From NCBI RefSeq assembly GCF_900142265.1, contig NZ_FRAH01000013.1, positions 1 through 54,769 of the forward strand: a stretch of 54,769 nucleotides of DNA, read 5' to 3'. Shown one piece after another: positions 25,553 to 35,600 of this stretch (the stretch's first letter is position 1; every line of letters begins with the position of its first letter). A program made the position numbers and the translations under genes. The notes below the pieces were generated by a model that saw only the letters and a program-made list of their open reading frames with translations, was not told the origin of the DNA and ran no database searches. This DNA is from Anaerotignum lactatifermentans DSM 14214 (GTDB taxonomy: Bacteria > Bacillota > Clostridia > Lachnospirales > Anaerotignaceae).

Positions 25553-25587
25553 TCCAAAAAATAAGCGGCCTGCTCATCACAGACCGC
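25553..25587 (-). terminator. Terminator between the zinc-finger gene and the relaxase
   Basis: GCGGTCTG pairs with CAGGCCGC (one G-U) and is followed by TTATTTTTTGG on the minus strand. The T-run lies only about 20 bases before the relaxase start, so the hairpin may also shape the relaxase leader. Confidence 0.65.
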
Positions 25588-25593
25588 ATCGGT

Positions 25594-25944
25594 TTACTCT
25601 ATATCAGTTTCCTCGTCCATATAAAAATCGAAATCTTCTTCAAAGTCATCTTCCAATTCATCCAGTTCTATCCTGGGCGGGAACCGAATTTCATATTGTT
25701 CCGTCGCCAGGGTTCGCACGGCATCCCGCCTGTCTTTCATCCGCTTCTTCAGCCACGAAAGCTGTTCTTTGGATAATCTCCAGGGAAGGTTGACAAGCCG
25801 GGTAAGTGTCATTTCTTCTGCCTGCCGTTCTGGCGGGAGAGCGGCGCAGGTTTTACAGATGTGTGCGGCATGGCCTTTGCCGGAAAACTTTTCGTTGGCT
25901 TTATACTCGCCACAGACCTTGCAGTAGTGCCCACGCTTTTTCAT
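25594..25944 (-). CDS. Small zinc-finger-like protein (116 aa)
   Basis: I do not recognise a named family. The N-terminus has two CxxC pairs (YCKVCGEYKANEKF ... HICKTCAAL), a likely zinc ribbon. A basic middle part (WLKKRMKDRRDAVR) and a very acidic tail (ELEDDFEEDFDFYMDEET) follow. ATG 25944 overlaps the AbiEii stop by four bases, so it is co-translated with the toxin gene; a longer upstream frame runs inside abiEii and is not used. It may be a third AbiE-operon member or an element accessory protein. Confidence 0.7.
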   Translation of the reverse strand: MKKRGHYCKVCGEYKANEKFSGKGHAAHICKTCAALPPERQAEEMTLTRLVNLPWRLSKEQLSWLKKRMKDRRDAVRTLATEQYEIRFPPRIELDELEDDFEEDFDFYMDEETDIE

Positions 25945-26789
25945 ACCGTGCCCTCGCAACGAGCGAACAGCTGACGGACCGCAGCCATGACCGTATCCCA
26001 GCCAAGGTCGGACGCATAGGAGAACTTTTTCTGATAGGCCGCCCACAGGTCCTGCATGACCGGGCTGTTCTCCACTTCATCAAAGACTTCGGCGGCCTCG
26101 GCCAGATGGCGTTCGGTGCCGCGCTTGTGGGCTGTCGCCAGCAGCGCGTCATGGAGAACGTGCGGGTCCAGAGTGCTGCCATAGAGTTGTTGCAGGATGG
26201 CGATGTCGTAAAAATCTCTCATGCGGGTGTTGGTCGTGGTCCGGGTGATGATGGTTTCCAGCTTTTCAGCCAGCACAGTTTCCAGGTTATAGGCCCAAAC
26301 GTCGATGGAGCGATCTTCCAGCATGAGCTTGAAGCTGTACCGCACCTCTTTAGGGGTGATGGCATCGCCGGTGGAAATGTCGATTTTCAGCGGCGTGCGT
26401 ACCCCGTCAAAAAGCGTTGTCATCGTCACCCGGATGCCGGGATATTCCGCTTCATCCATGATCTCCGAAATGCTTTTCACCTGGAAGGTAACGCCGTCAT
26501 CAATGGGAACAGCGATGATCTCGGCTATCATGTTCTCCACATCCTCCACGCTGATGTTGGCCCCCTTGACCGTTGCGTCCAGGTCCATCGTAGAGCGGGC
26601 ATCCAGCCCGACCATCGCGGCCACCAGCATCCCGCCCTTGAGGATAAATTTGTCCCGGTAGGCCGAGAGGGAGATACGCTCCAGGAACCGCTCCATCATG
26701 TAGTTTCGCATCAGAATCTGCGCGTCCGCAGCGTTTTTCCTGGACAGGTTGCGGATCAAATCTTTCAGCTGTCTGGCTGTCTTTATCAT
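25941..26789 (-). CDS. abiEii: AbiEii-type nucleotidyltransferase toxin (282 aa)
   Basis: Toxin of a type IV toxin-antitoxin system of the AbiE abortive-infection family. It carries the DUF1814 nucleotidyltransferase fold, with FILKGGMLVAAMVG (residues 48-61) and RSTMDLDAT (65-73) supplying the metal-binding Asp residues. The C-terminal signature AEKLETIITR ... RMRDFYDIAIL is also present. AbiEii enzymes modify target RNA, in known cases tRNA, and stop growth; some protect against phages. It overlaps the antitoxin gene by four bases. On an ICE the pair may stabilise the element and defend the host. Confidence 0.9.
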   Translation of the reverse strand: MIKTARQLKDLIRNLSRKNAADAQILMRNYMMERFLERISLSAYRDKFILKGGMLVAAMVGLDARSTMDLDATVKGANISVEDVENMIAEIIAVPIDDGVTFQVKSISEIMDEAEYPGIRVTMTTLFDGVRTPLKIDISTGDAITPKEVRYSFKLMLEDRSIDVWAYNLETVLAEKLETIITRTTTNTRMRDFYDIAILQQLYGSTLDPHVLHDALLATAHKRGTERHLAEAAEVFDEVENSPVMQDLWAAYQKKFSYASDLGWDTVMAAVRQLFARCEGTV

Positions 26790-27388
26790 AACAGCACCTC
26801 CAAATACTGGCGTAAAATCTTCTCGACCCGGAACAGTTTGGCATAGCGCACCAGCGTCCGCAGGTCCTTGTCTTTCCGGCGGGCATACGCTTTCAAAGCG
26901 TCCTGGAATGTCTGCATCTCGATGTGGCTCCGGCTGCGCAGCACATCGCAGATCGTCCGTTCCATATCATAGACCGGCACATCGTGGCCGAAGGGGGTTT
27001 GCGCAGTTGTCAGGCCGACCTCATACAGCTCCGCCTTGATGGTAAAGACCTGAACGCCCTCACTTTTAAGCCGGGTGGGGTTGTAGCCCGTCTTGACCGT
27101 AATGGAATAGGCCAGCGGCTCCCGGTCGGTCAGGTCGTGGAAAAACAGCGCCGTTTCATGGGAAAAAACCGCCTGCGGACAACGAAGATGCAGCAGATAC
27201 ATGGCGTCCACCCAGGCGTCTTTGGAAAGATAAATCCCATGCGCCGCCTGTTCCAACCCGCGGGAGCGTACAAACTGATAAAAAACAGGTTTTGAGATCC
27301 CGGCCGCGAGGGCCTGCCCGGTGCGCAGCATTCCGTCCTGACGTTCCATCAGCTGGTCCAGCTGTTGAAATTGGCTCACGTTCTTCAC
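26786..27388 (-). CDS. abiEi: AbiEi-type antitoxin and transcriptional autorepressor (200 aa)
   Basis: N-terminal winged HTH (DGMLRTGQALAAGISKPVFY) followed by the AbiEi core: HGIYLSKDAWVDAMYLL, then FSHETALFFHDLTDREP and VYDMERTICDVLR. The family represses its own promoter through the HTH and silences AbiEii activity without a direct protein complex (type IV). The open frame starts with GTG at 27388; a GTG at 27379 (SQFQQLDQL) is better placed, about eight bases after AAGG. Promoter and inverted-repeat operator lie directly upstream. Confidence 0.9.
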   Translation of the reverse strand: MKNVSQFQQLDQLMERQDGMLRTGQALAAGISKPVFYQFVRSRGLEQAAHGIYLSKDAWVDAMYLLHLRCPQAVFSHETALFFHDLTDREPLAYSITVKTGYNPTRLKSEGVQVFTIKAELYEVGLTTAQTPFGHDVPVYDMERTICDVLRSRSHIEMQTFQDALKAYARRKDKDLRTLVRYAKLFRVEKILRQYLEVLL

Positions 27389-27399
27389 CTTCCTTTCAT

Positions 27400-27434
27400 G
27401 CTAATATTATACGCGAAATTAGCACAAAAGTAAA
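27400..27434 (-). promoter_or_regulatory. abiE promoter and operator
   Basis: -35 TTTACT (27434-27429), exactly 17 bp, -10 TATAAT (27411-27406). The -10 lies inside an inverted repeat with arms GCTAAT and ATTAGC at the ends of 27400-27423. AbiEi-type antitoxins bind inverted repeats at their own promoter, so this is the likely autoregulatory site. Confidence 0.75.
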
Positions 27435-27437
27435 GTT

Positions 27438-27468
27438 AAAAATTGCCGGGGCTTCACTCCCGGCAATT
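27438..27468 (-). terminator. Terminator after the CD1845-like gene
   Basis: AATTGCCGGG and CCCGGCAATT (27441-27450 and 27459-27468) form a perfect ten-pair stem followed by TTTTT on the minus strand. It insulates the abiE promoter. Confidence 0.85.
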
Positions 27469-27481
27469 CTTCGTTTCCTGT

Positions 27482-27793
27482 TCAGCCATACACCGCATCC
27501 TGGATCATATACCGCAGGTCCTGCACCTTGCTCACCAGCCAGGCGGCGGCCATCGGAAGGCCCAGCGGGCTGACCAGAAAGGCGATCACCAGCAGGATCA
27601 CGCCGTTTTGCGGCGAGTAGGTCACCAGCACCGCGACCCCCAGCAGCGCCACCACCGTGGAGGCCAGGCCGAAGATGAAGCTGGACACATACAGCAGCCC
27701 GAAGCACAGCCAGGTGAACAGCATCAGCGCCAGCACCACCGGCGCGGCAAGGATTTTTAGCCCCAATTTCAAAACAAACAGCACAGCTCTCAT
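27482..27793 (-). CDS. CD1845-like small membrane protein (103 aa)
   Basis: Hydrophobic protein with three to four transmembrane segments, ending FLVSPLGLPMAAAWL ... LRYMIQDAVYG. This ending matches the element protein I remember as the CD1845 family from Clostridioides difficile conjugative transposons. Function unknown. ATG 27793 (MRAVLFVLKLG) overlaps the previous stop by four bases and has GGAGG upstream. It is a backbone gene of these elements rather than cargo. Confidence 0.75.
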   Translation of the reverse strand: MRAVLFVLKLGLKILAAPVVLALMLFTWLCFGLLYVSSFIFGLASTVVALLGVAVLVTYSPQNGVILLVIAFLVSPLGLPMAAAWLVSKVQDLRYMIQDAVYG

Positions 27794-28095
27794 TTCAGCG
27801 CCTCCTTCCGCCAGTCCAGGTAGGGCTGGCACAATTCTTCCACGGCTTTTTCGTCGGCTTCTGTAACCTCCCGGCGGCCTTTCGTCCGGCGGAGCAATTC
27901 AAAGTCCTGGTAATCCGTGAGCAGCAGGTCAAACAGTTCCTCCGGGGTCCGGCAGAGGATGCCGTCCACGCAGTAGCGGGAATCCTTGTTCCAGGTCAAT
28001 CGAACATAGCCGCGCTTGCAGGGGAGGACTTCTTCCTCCGGGTCACACAGCAGATACTCTTGAAACAACTCCAAGATATTTTCAAATGTCAACAT
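27790..28095 (-). CDS. Conserved element protein of unknown function (101 aa)
   Basis: An acidic soluble protein starting MLTFENILELFQEYLLCDPE, with two Cys (about 17 and 26), a basic ELLRRTKGRREV stretch, and a tail rich in Glu. I do not recognise a family. ATG 28095 follows GGAGG by nine bases. It is the first gene of a two-gene operon with the CD1845-like protein, driven by the promoter at 28122-28150. Confidence 0.75.
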   Translation of the reverse strand: MLTFENILELFQEYLLCDPEEEVLPCKRGYVRLTWNKDSRYCVDGILCRTPEELFDLLLTDYQDFELLRRTKGRREVTEADEKAVEELCQPYLDWRKEALK

Positions 28096-28121
28096 CAGCC
28101 TTCACCTCCGTTTCTGATGAT

Positions 28122-28150
28122 ATTATCGCCTGCGGCCCGCAAAAGTGCAA
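28122..28150 (-). promoter_or_regulatory. Promoter of the 28095-27482 operon
   Basis: -35 TTGCAC (28150-28145), 17-bp spacer, -10 GATAAT (28127-28122), 27 bases before the start codon. It lies immediately after the terminator of the transfer operon, which supports a new transcription start. Confidence 0.6.
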
Positions 28151-28160
28151 CGATACGGGC

Positions 28161-28214
28161 AAAGAAAAAAGAGGGAGGCCCGGCGCAGCAGCCTGCACGC
28201 GCCGGACCTCCCTC
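28161..28214 (-). terminator. Strong terminator of the transfer operon
   Basis: GAGGGAGG-(T)-CCGGCGC pairs with GCGCCGG-(G)-CCTCCCTC around a short loop, a stem of about 15 pairs with one mismatch. TTTTTTCTTT follows on the minus strand. It lies 23 bases after the mobC stop. Confidence 0.9.
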
Positions 28215-28236
28215 AAAGCCGGGGCGTATGCCCCTG

Positions 28237-28581
28237 TCACGACAGCTTTGCCAGCTGGGTCAATACCTGATGCACCCCATCCCACAAAGCATCCTGCCGC
28301 CGGGATATATCCTCCAGGTCGGCGTCATAAATGCGCCCGGTTTCATGCACGCGGCGGGTCAGCTGGTTCAGGTTGTTGCTGGAATAGCGCATCAGGGAGA
28401 CCAGCTCCTTCAGCTCCGGCAGTTCCAGGCGCACCACATAACCGTCCAGGGCCATCTTGCGCAGATAGGCTTCCCGGTTCTTTGTCCCCAGCTGGACCAT
28501 CTTCTGCTCGATCAGCGCCAGTTCTTCCGGCGAGACCCGGAAGTTCAGCTGCACCTCCCGCTTGCGCTTGGGGGCGCTCAC
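28237..28581 (-). CDS. mobC: MobC-type mobilization protein (114 aa)
   Basis: A relaxosome accessory protein that helps the relaxase reach oriT. Residues about 8-45 form a ribbon-helix-helix-like DNA-binding part (EVQLNFRVSPEELALIEQKM). The family signature YSSNNLNQLTRRVHETGRIY follows near residues 65-85. ATGA overlap with the upstream DUF3848/3849 gene. It is the last gene of the long transfer operon and is separated by about 2.7 kb from its relaxase. Confidence 0.9.
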   Translation of the reverse strand: MSAPKRKREVQLNFRVSPEELALIEQKMVQLGTKNREAYLRKMALDGYVVRLELPELKELVSLMRYSSNNLNQLTRRVHETGRIYDADLEDISRRQDALWDGVHQVLTQLAKLS

Positions 28582-29654
28582 CGTTCCGGCTCCTTTTTCT
28601 TATGGATGGGGGATTTTTTCTCCGGCTTTTCAGCAGGGCGCGGCTCCTGTTTCAGCTGGCGGCGGACCGAGGGGCGTCGCTGGCGCAGCCCCTTGGAGCG
28701 GTCCTCGCTGGCCAGAATGGTGACATAGGTGCCGGGCAGGTCCTTCATGCCGGTGATCGCCAGGCTACGGAACGGCAGCAGCGCCATCAGCTGGTCGTGG
28801 GCCTGGGTGCCGGCGCGGGCCAGAAAATCCGGCGAAACGCGGGCCATGTAATGGGTGCCGTGGGGGCTGTTGGGCGTATCCGGCGCACGAAGCTCCTGCA
28901 ACAGCCGGGCGGCCTCGACGTGAATCTCCTCCGGTGTCAGCGGCTGGAGCCGCAAATAATCCTGCCGCGCCTGGCTCAAGAACAGATCGACCAGGCCGGG
29001 GTGGCCGTCCACCACGAAGTCCAGGTTGCGGTCGCTGCCGAAGCCATCCGGGTTGGGCGGGATGTCCACGGTCCTGGCCCACGCCTTGTTGGCCGGGCTG
29101 AACCGCCCGTCCCATTCCTTCTGCTGCACAGTGTTCGCCAGCACATAGAGGGTACGGGTGTAGCCGAACTGCTCGATCACCTGGGGCACCGCGTCTTTGT
29201 CCAGCCGGTTGTCCCGGTAATGTTCCGAAATGGACGCCTCGATGGCCTCCTTGCAGGCGATGTTGGCGCGCCGGGACGCCCGGTACAAATCCAGGTTGCC
29301 CTGCTCACGGGCATAGGCGGCGTCGTGCCGGTAGAGCGGCAGTTCCCGCTGGGCATCCAGCGCCGCCTCGGCCCGCTGCTCGATGCTGTCCCGCACCACA
29401 TCCATGTAGGAAGTTTCCCGGTCGGCAAACTCCTTGTAGACATCCGCCAGCGGGGACGGGGAGGCCAGCAACGCGGCGGCCCGGCTTTGGGGCAGGTCCA
29501 ACTCCTCCATCGCCATCAGAATGTCCTCCCGGACCGTATACTCGTAGGCATGATTTAAGATTTCCTCCGGCGGCTGGCTTTTCAGCCAGTCCCGAAACTT
29601 ATCCTGTTCGGCGGCCATCTTCTCATAGAGGGCCGTGTTTTTATCGGTATTCAT
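28578..29654 (-). CDS. DUF3848/DUF3849 domain protein (358 aa)
   Basis: An element backbone protein. Residues about 8-100 fit DUF3848 (LYEKMAAEQDKFRDWLKSQP, then VREDILMAMEEL). Residues about 105-240 fit DUF3849 (LPLYRHDAAYAREQGNLDLY and YRASRRANIACKEAIE). The C-terminal region (about 245-330) is a separate globular part, and the tail is strongly basic (PRPAEKPEKKSPIHKKK). The biochemical role is unknown. It starts one base after the helicase stop, so it is coupled to it. Confidence 0.82.
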   Translation of the reverse strand: MNTDKNTALYEKMAAEQDKFRDWLKSQPPEEILNHAYEYTVREDILMAMEELDLPQSRAAALLASPSPLADVYKEFADRETSYMDVVRDSIEQRAEAALDAQRELPLYRHDAAYAREQGNLDLYRASRRANIACKEAIEASISEHYRDNRLDKDAVPQVIEQFGYTRTLYVLANTVQQKEWDGRFSPANKAWARTVDIPPNPDGFGSDRNLDFVVDGHPGLVDLFLSQARQDYLRLQPLTPEEIHVEAARLLQELRAPDTPNSPHGTHYMARVSPDFLARAGTQAHDQLMALLPFRSLAITGMKDLPGTYVTILASEDRSKGLRQRRPSVRRQLKQEPRPAEKPEKKSPIHKKKEPER

Positions 29655-29655
29655 G

Positions 29656-32600
29656 TTATCGCACCTCCTGTTCGTGGTGTTTGGGTTTCTTCTCAGAGCA
29701 GCGCGGCGGCACCGGGCGTTTCAGCCCTTCCAGCACCGAGGGGCGGCTGCTCTTGGCAAGAACCGCTTCCGGCGCAGGGCGGCCCCGGCCGTCCATGTTC
29801 AGCAGTACATCCAGCTCGGCCAGCCGGGCGGATTTGTCCCGCAGCTCCTGTTCCTGGGGGAAGGGCTTGCCCACTTCGGCCTTGGCGGCGGCCTGTTGCT
29901 GGTAGAGATTGTCCAACTGGTTCTTCACCGCCTCCAGCCGCTGGGGCATCTGACCGAGTGCATTGTCGATGCGGGTGAGGTTTCCGCGAGGGTCGGTGCC
30001 GAGGGTCGCCCGGTGGGTCATCTGGCCTTTCAGCAGGAGCGTATACTCCTGTTTCCAGGCGTCAAACTGCACCGACATAGCAAAACCCCGATAACTGCCA
30101 ACCAGCACCGGGTCGGACCCCTTGACCTCCTTGCAGGCGTCCAGCAGCGCCGCCCCGGCGTTCTCCTTGTCGGTGAGGGTGTCGCCACGGACTTCCATGC
30201 CGGCAAAGCCGTCCTCTGGGTGGGGATGGGCGGCCAGGGTCGCCATATCCGCTTCCAGCCCGGCGATAAAGCCCTTGTTTTTCTCGATCTCCTCCGGGAA
30301 GGTTTTGAGCAGCTGGTCCTCCAGCCGGTACTGCTTGCTCTGGTGGTCGGCCTTCAGCAGCTTCAGCCGGGACACGTCCACATCCAGGTCCATGCGCTCC
30401 TTGATGCGGGGGTCTCCGGCGCACAGCGCCTTGATTTCCGCAAAGGAAAGCGCCGTTTCGTCCACATCATCGCAGGAGCGCACCGGGCTTTTACTGGTCA
30501 TGATTTGCGAAATGAATTTCTGCTTGTTCTCCACCGTCTGCCAGAGATAGGCGTCAAATGTTCCTTCGGTGACGTAGCGGAACACATGGACGGTCTCGTT
30601 TTGGTTGCCCTGACGCTCGATGCGGCCCTTTCGCTGGGCCAGGTCGCCAGGCCGCCACGGGCAGTCCAGGTCATGCAGCGCCACCAGGCGGTCCTGCACA
30701 TTGGTTCCGGCCCCCATCTTTTGGGTGCTGCCCAGAAGGACGCGCACCTGGCCGGTGCGAACCTTGGAAAACAGCTCCTTTTTGCGCACCTCGGTGTTGG
30801 CCTCGTGGATAAAGGCGATCTGCTCGGCGGGCATACCTTTGGCGATGAGCTTTTGCCGGATGTCCTCATACACGGTAAAGGCCGGTTCCGGCTCATCCAG
30901 CGGCACCGCGTCCTCCAAAGCGTGGAGGGTCGGGTTGTCCAGGGCCTTCGCTACCTTTTTGGCGGGCTTGGCCTGGGGCGTGGAGATGTCGCAGAACACC
31001 AGCTGGGTCAGCTTGTCTGCCTGCCCGTCCCGCCAGATTTGCATGATATTGTCCACGCACTGGTTGACCTTGGTGCCCGGTTCGTCCGGCAGCATCTGGT
31101 TGATGATCCGCTGATCCAGCCCCAGCTTTCGCCCATCCGACGTGATCTTGAGCATATTGTCCACCGATGGGTCCACGCTGCCCCGGTGTACTTCGGACGC
31201 ACGTTCGGAGAGAGCCTTTACCATCTCTTTCTGGATTTCGGTAGGCTGGGCCACGATGTTGTGGTACTCCACCTGGGGCGTAGGCAGGTGCAGCTGGTCG
31301 GCGGTCTTGATGTCGGCCACCTCTTTGAACAGGTTCATCAGTTCCGGCAGGTTGAAAAACTTGGAGAACCGGGTCCTGGCCCGGTAGCCGGTGCCCTCCG
31401 GGGCCAGCTCCAGCGCCGTCACTGTCTCCCCGAAGCGGCTGGCCCAGCAGTCAAAGTGTGCCATGCTCAGCTCTTGCAGCCGGTCATACTGGAGATACCG
31501 CTGCATGGTGTAAAGCTCGGTCATGGAGTTGCTGACCGGTGTGCCAGTAGCAAAGATAACGCCGCGGCTGCCGGTGATCTCGTCCATATAGCGGCACTTG
31601 GCGAACATATCCGAAGATTTCTGCGCGTCCGTCGTGGAGAGGCCAGCCACGTTGCGCATTTTTGTGTAGAGAAAGAGGTTCTTGTAGTTATGCGCCTCGT
31701 CCACAAACAGCCGGTCCACGCCCAACTGCTCAAACGTCACCACATCGTCCTTGCGCCCCTCGGCTTGCAGCTTTTCCAGCCGTGCCTCCAGAGACTTTTT
31801 CGTGCGCTCCAGCTGCTTGACCGTGAACCGCTCGCCGCCGCTGGCCTCCACCTCGGCGATGCCCTCGGTGATTTCCCAAATCTGCTCATGCAGCAGCCGC
31901 TCCTGGCGTTCCTTGCTGATGGGGATTTTTTCAAACTGAGAGTGGCCCATAATGATGGCATCATAGTCGCCGGTGGCGATGCGGGCACAAAACTTCTTGC
32001 GGTTGTGCTTTTCAAAGTCCTTTTTGGTTGTGACCAGGATGTTCGCGGACGGGTACAGACGCAGGAACTCCGAAGCCCACTGCTCAGTCAGGTGGTTGGG
32101 CACCACAAAAAGGGATTTCTGGCACAGCCCCAGGCGCTTGGCCTCCATCGCGGCCCCCACCATTTCAAAGGTCTTGCCTGCGCCCACCTCATGGGCCAGC
32201 AGCGTGTTGCCGCCGTACAGCACATGGGCGATGGCGTTTTTCTGGTGTTCCCGCAGGGTGATGGCCGGGTTCATGCCGCCGAAAACGATGTGGCTGCCGT
32301 CATATTCGCGGGGGCGGGTGGCGTTCATTTCCTCGTTATACTGGCGCACCAGCGCCTGTCGCCGCTCCGGGTCGCGCCAAATCCAGTCCTTGAACGCCTC
32401 CCGGATGGCCTGCTGCTTCTGGGCGGCCAGGGTGGTCTCCTTGGCGTTCAGCACCCGGCGCTCCTTGCCGTCCGCATCTTCAACAGTATCGTAGATACGC
32501 ACATCCCGCAGGTTGAGGGAATCTTCGAGGATTTTATAGGCGTTGGCGCGGCTGGTCCCGTAGGTGGTATAGGCCGCCACATCCCTCTGTCCCACAGCGT

Positions 32601-35600
32601 TTTTGCCGGAGATCTGCCACTCAGCGGTGAACGCAGAGTAGTGGACTTCGATGCTGCGCTGAAGGTAAAAGGGCGTGTCAAATGTCTCGTACATGAACTG
32701 CTGGATGTACTCTTTGTCGATCCAGGTTGCCCCCAGCCGCACCTCGATCTCAGAAGCGTCCAGGTCCTTGGGCTGGGCGGCGGTCAGGGCCTCCACATTG
32801 ATGGCAAAGGCCGGGTCCTGTTCCGCCGCCCGCTGGGCCTGGCGCAGCTTCCGGCGCACGTTGCCGGACAGGTACTCGTCCGCCGTGACGTATTGGGGCC
32901 GCTCGCCCTCCGACACCGGGCCGGGCAGGCGGAAAATCACGCCCCGCAGTTCGGCGGCCAGTTCCTCGCCGGTTTTGCCGGTGAGCTGTTCCATGTAGGC
33001 CATGTCCACGCTGGCTTTTTCAGAAATGGAGACCGCCAGGGCCTCGCTGGCCGTGTCCACGGTGGTGACGGCCTCATGGGGCTTAATCGTGCGCTTGGTG
33101 AACATATCTGCCTTGCGCTCCAACCGGCCATCCTCGTCCAGTACTTCCAGCGCGCAGAGCAGGTAATAGCTGCTGTCATCGGCAAAGGCCAGCCGATTCG
33201 CCCGGTCATTGATAAGACCGTACTTGGCAGAGAAATCGTCATAGCGGCGGTTCAACTCGGCCATCTGCGCCCGGATGTCGGCATCTGGCGCGGCGGCGTC
33301 CATCTCCAGGTCGATGAGCCGTTGCACACAATCCCGCAGCCCCACCAGCCCTTTGACGCGGGCCTCGGCGGTGGCGTTCAGGTCAGGGCGCACCATGCGG
33401 CTGTTTTCCCGGAAGTACACCGCGCCGTCCACCACCGTGTAGGAGTAATTCTTCACATTGGGGTCAGCCGGTAGGGAATCGTCGATGTCCTCGCCCTCGC
33501 CCAGCTCCGGCAGCGCGGCCTCCTGGTAGGTGCCGTGGATGTGCTGTACGGCGTCGTGCAGCTGGTCGGCCAGCTCCAGCCCCTCGATGGGGACCACGGT
33601 GTAATCCTGCTTGCCGTATTGGGTGCTTTCGGCGGTGGGCTGCCCCAGCACCATCTCCGGGTGGTCGAGAAAATACTGGTTGACCGTGAAGCCTTCCTCG
33701 GTCCGGCCGGTCTGCGTCCAGTCCGGGGTAATGTCCAGCGGACGGTCCCGCTTTTGCAGGAAGAGAATATCCGAAACGACCTCAGTTCCGGCATTTGCCT
33801 TGAACGCATTGTTTGGCAGGCGGATGGCCCCCAGCAGCTCGGCCCGCTGGGCCAGATACCGGCGCACGGTGGAATCCTTGGCGTCCATCGTATAGCGGCT
33901 GGTGACGAAAGCCACCACGCCGCCCGGCCGCACCTGGTCCAACGATTTTGCGAAAAAGTAGTTGTGAATGTTGAAACCCAGTTTGTTGTAGGCTTTGTCG
34001 TTCACCTGATACTGTCCGAAAGGGACGTTACCGATGGCAAAGTCATAGAAATCCCGCCGGTCGGTGGTCTCAAATCCTGCCACGGTGATGTCGGCCTTGG
34101 GGTAGAGCTGCTTTGCAATCCGGCCACTGATGGAATCCAGTTCCACGCCGTACAGACGGCTGCCGGCCATGCTCTCCGGCAGCATCCCGAAGAAATTGCC
34201 CACACCGCAGGACGGTTCCAGAATGTTGCCGGTGCGGAAGCCCATCTGTTCTACCGCGTCGTAGATGGCGCGGATCACAGTGGGGCTGGTGTAGTGGGCG
34301 TTGAGGGTGGAGGCCCTGGCCGCTTCATATTCCTCCGGGGTCAGCAGTTCCTTCAGCTCCGCATACTCAGCGGCCCACGCGGGTTTGTCCGGGTCAAAGG
34401 CGTCCGCCACGCCGCCCCAGCCCACATAGCGGGACAGCACTTCCTGTTGTTCCGGCGTAGCCTGCCCGGTGGTTTCCTCCAGGTATTTCAGCAGCTTGAT
34501 TGCCGCCACATTAGCCTGGTACTTGGCCTTGGGGCCGCCCTCGCCTAAGTGGTCATCGGTGATGCGGAAGTTCTCGGCATTACGGCGCAGGTTGTCCCGA
34601 TACTCCTGATAGGCCGCCTGCTCGGCTGCCCTCTGGTTGGGGAAGGTCTGCCACTCGCCGTTGACCGGGATAGAAACCGAGTGTTCCGGCTTTTCCTCCG
34701 GCGTCGGTTCGGGCGGCGTGGGTTCCGGCTGGTCAACGTGCAGCCGTTCCACCACTACGTCATAGGGCAAATGGTTCTGTTCGCCAGGATAGACGGTCAC
34801 CGGTTCGGAATGGAACTCCGGTGCCTCGGCGGCTTCTTCAATGGGCTTGGCGGTTTCGGCAGGTTCTTCCACGTCGGCAGGGGCTTCCTGCTCCTGCACA
34901 AAGCCGTCCAGCTGGCGGGCATATAGCCCGCGCAGCAGCGGCGCGACCTCATCCCAGCGGAAGAACAACATGGCCAGTCGTTTTTCGTCCGCGTCCAGCA
35001 CTTCCAGCTCGATGCCTTCGGGTATGGTGCGGTAGTCGGCGGTGTCGCCGGTCTCCAGCTCCATCGTCTCGATGATGTCGGGATAAGCCCGACTCAACCA
35101 CTGGGCAATTTCAGCGTTGGACTCGCCGCTGCGCAGCAGCTCGGAAATCTCCGCCTTATCCGGCGCACCGATCAGGCCGTGGGCCAGCACGTCCCGCAAG
35201 TCCTGGTCTGCGGTATCAGGGTTGATGGGCAGAAACTCGGTGATGGCCTCGTTGCGGGCATCCTCGCGCAGCAGCGTCTCAAACCGTTCCCGACTTTCGG
35301 CCCGGAAGATTGGGTAAGCCATGCCGGAAGGAAGAAGCTGTACGGTATCCGCCCGCAGTTCTGTGATCTGGTATTCCTGATTTTCCAGATAGACCGTATC
35401 TCCCTCATGGTAGACCGGCGCGGTTGGGTCATAGACCTTTTCCTCCGGGATAGCCTGCTGAATGGCCTCGTATTCTTCATCGGAAACGGTAATGTCGATC
35501 TCATGGGTCGGCTCCCCGTTCCCGATGGTGATGGTGTCTCCCTCGCGGGTGACGGGCTGGCCGGACAGATCGGGCGGCGTAACCTGCGCCTGCGCGGCCT

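Noticed and set aside
29635-33474. A 1279-codon open frame on the plus strand
   Set aside because: It lies antisense to the methylase/helicase gene, whose motifs are unmistakable. The plus-strand translation has no domain character and is a by-product of GC-rich codons.
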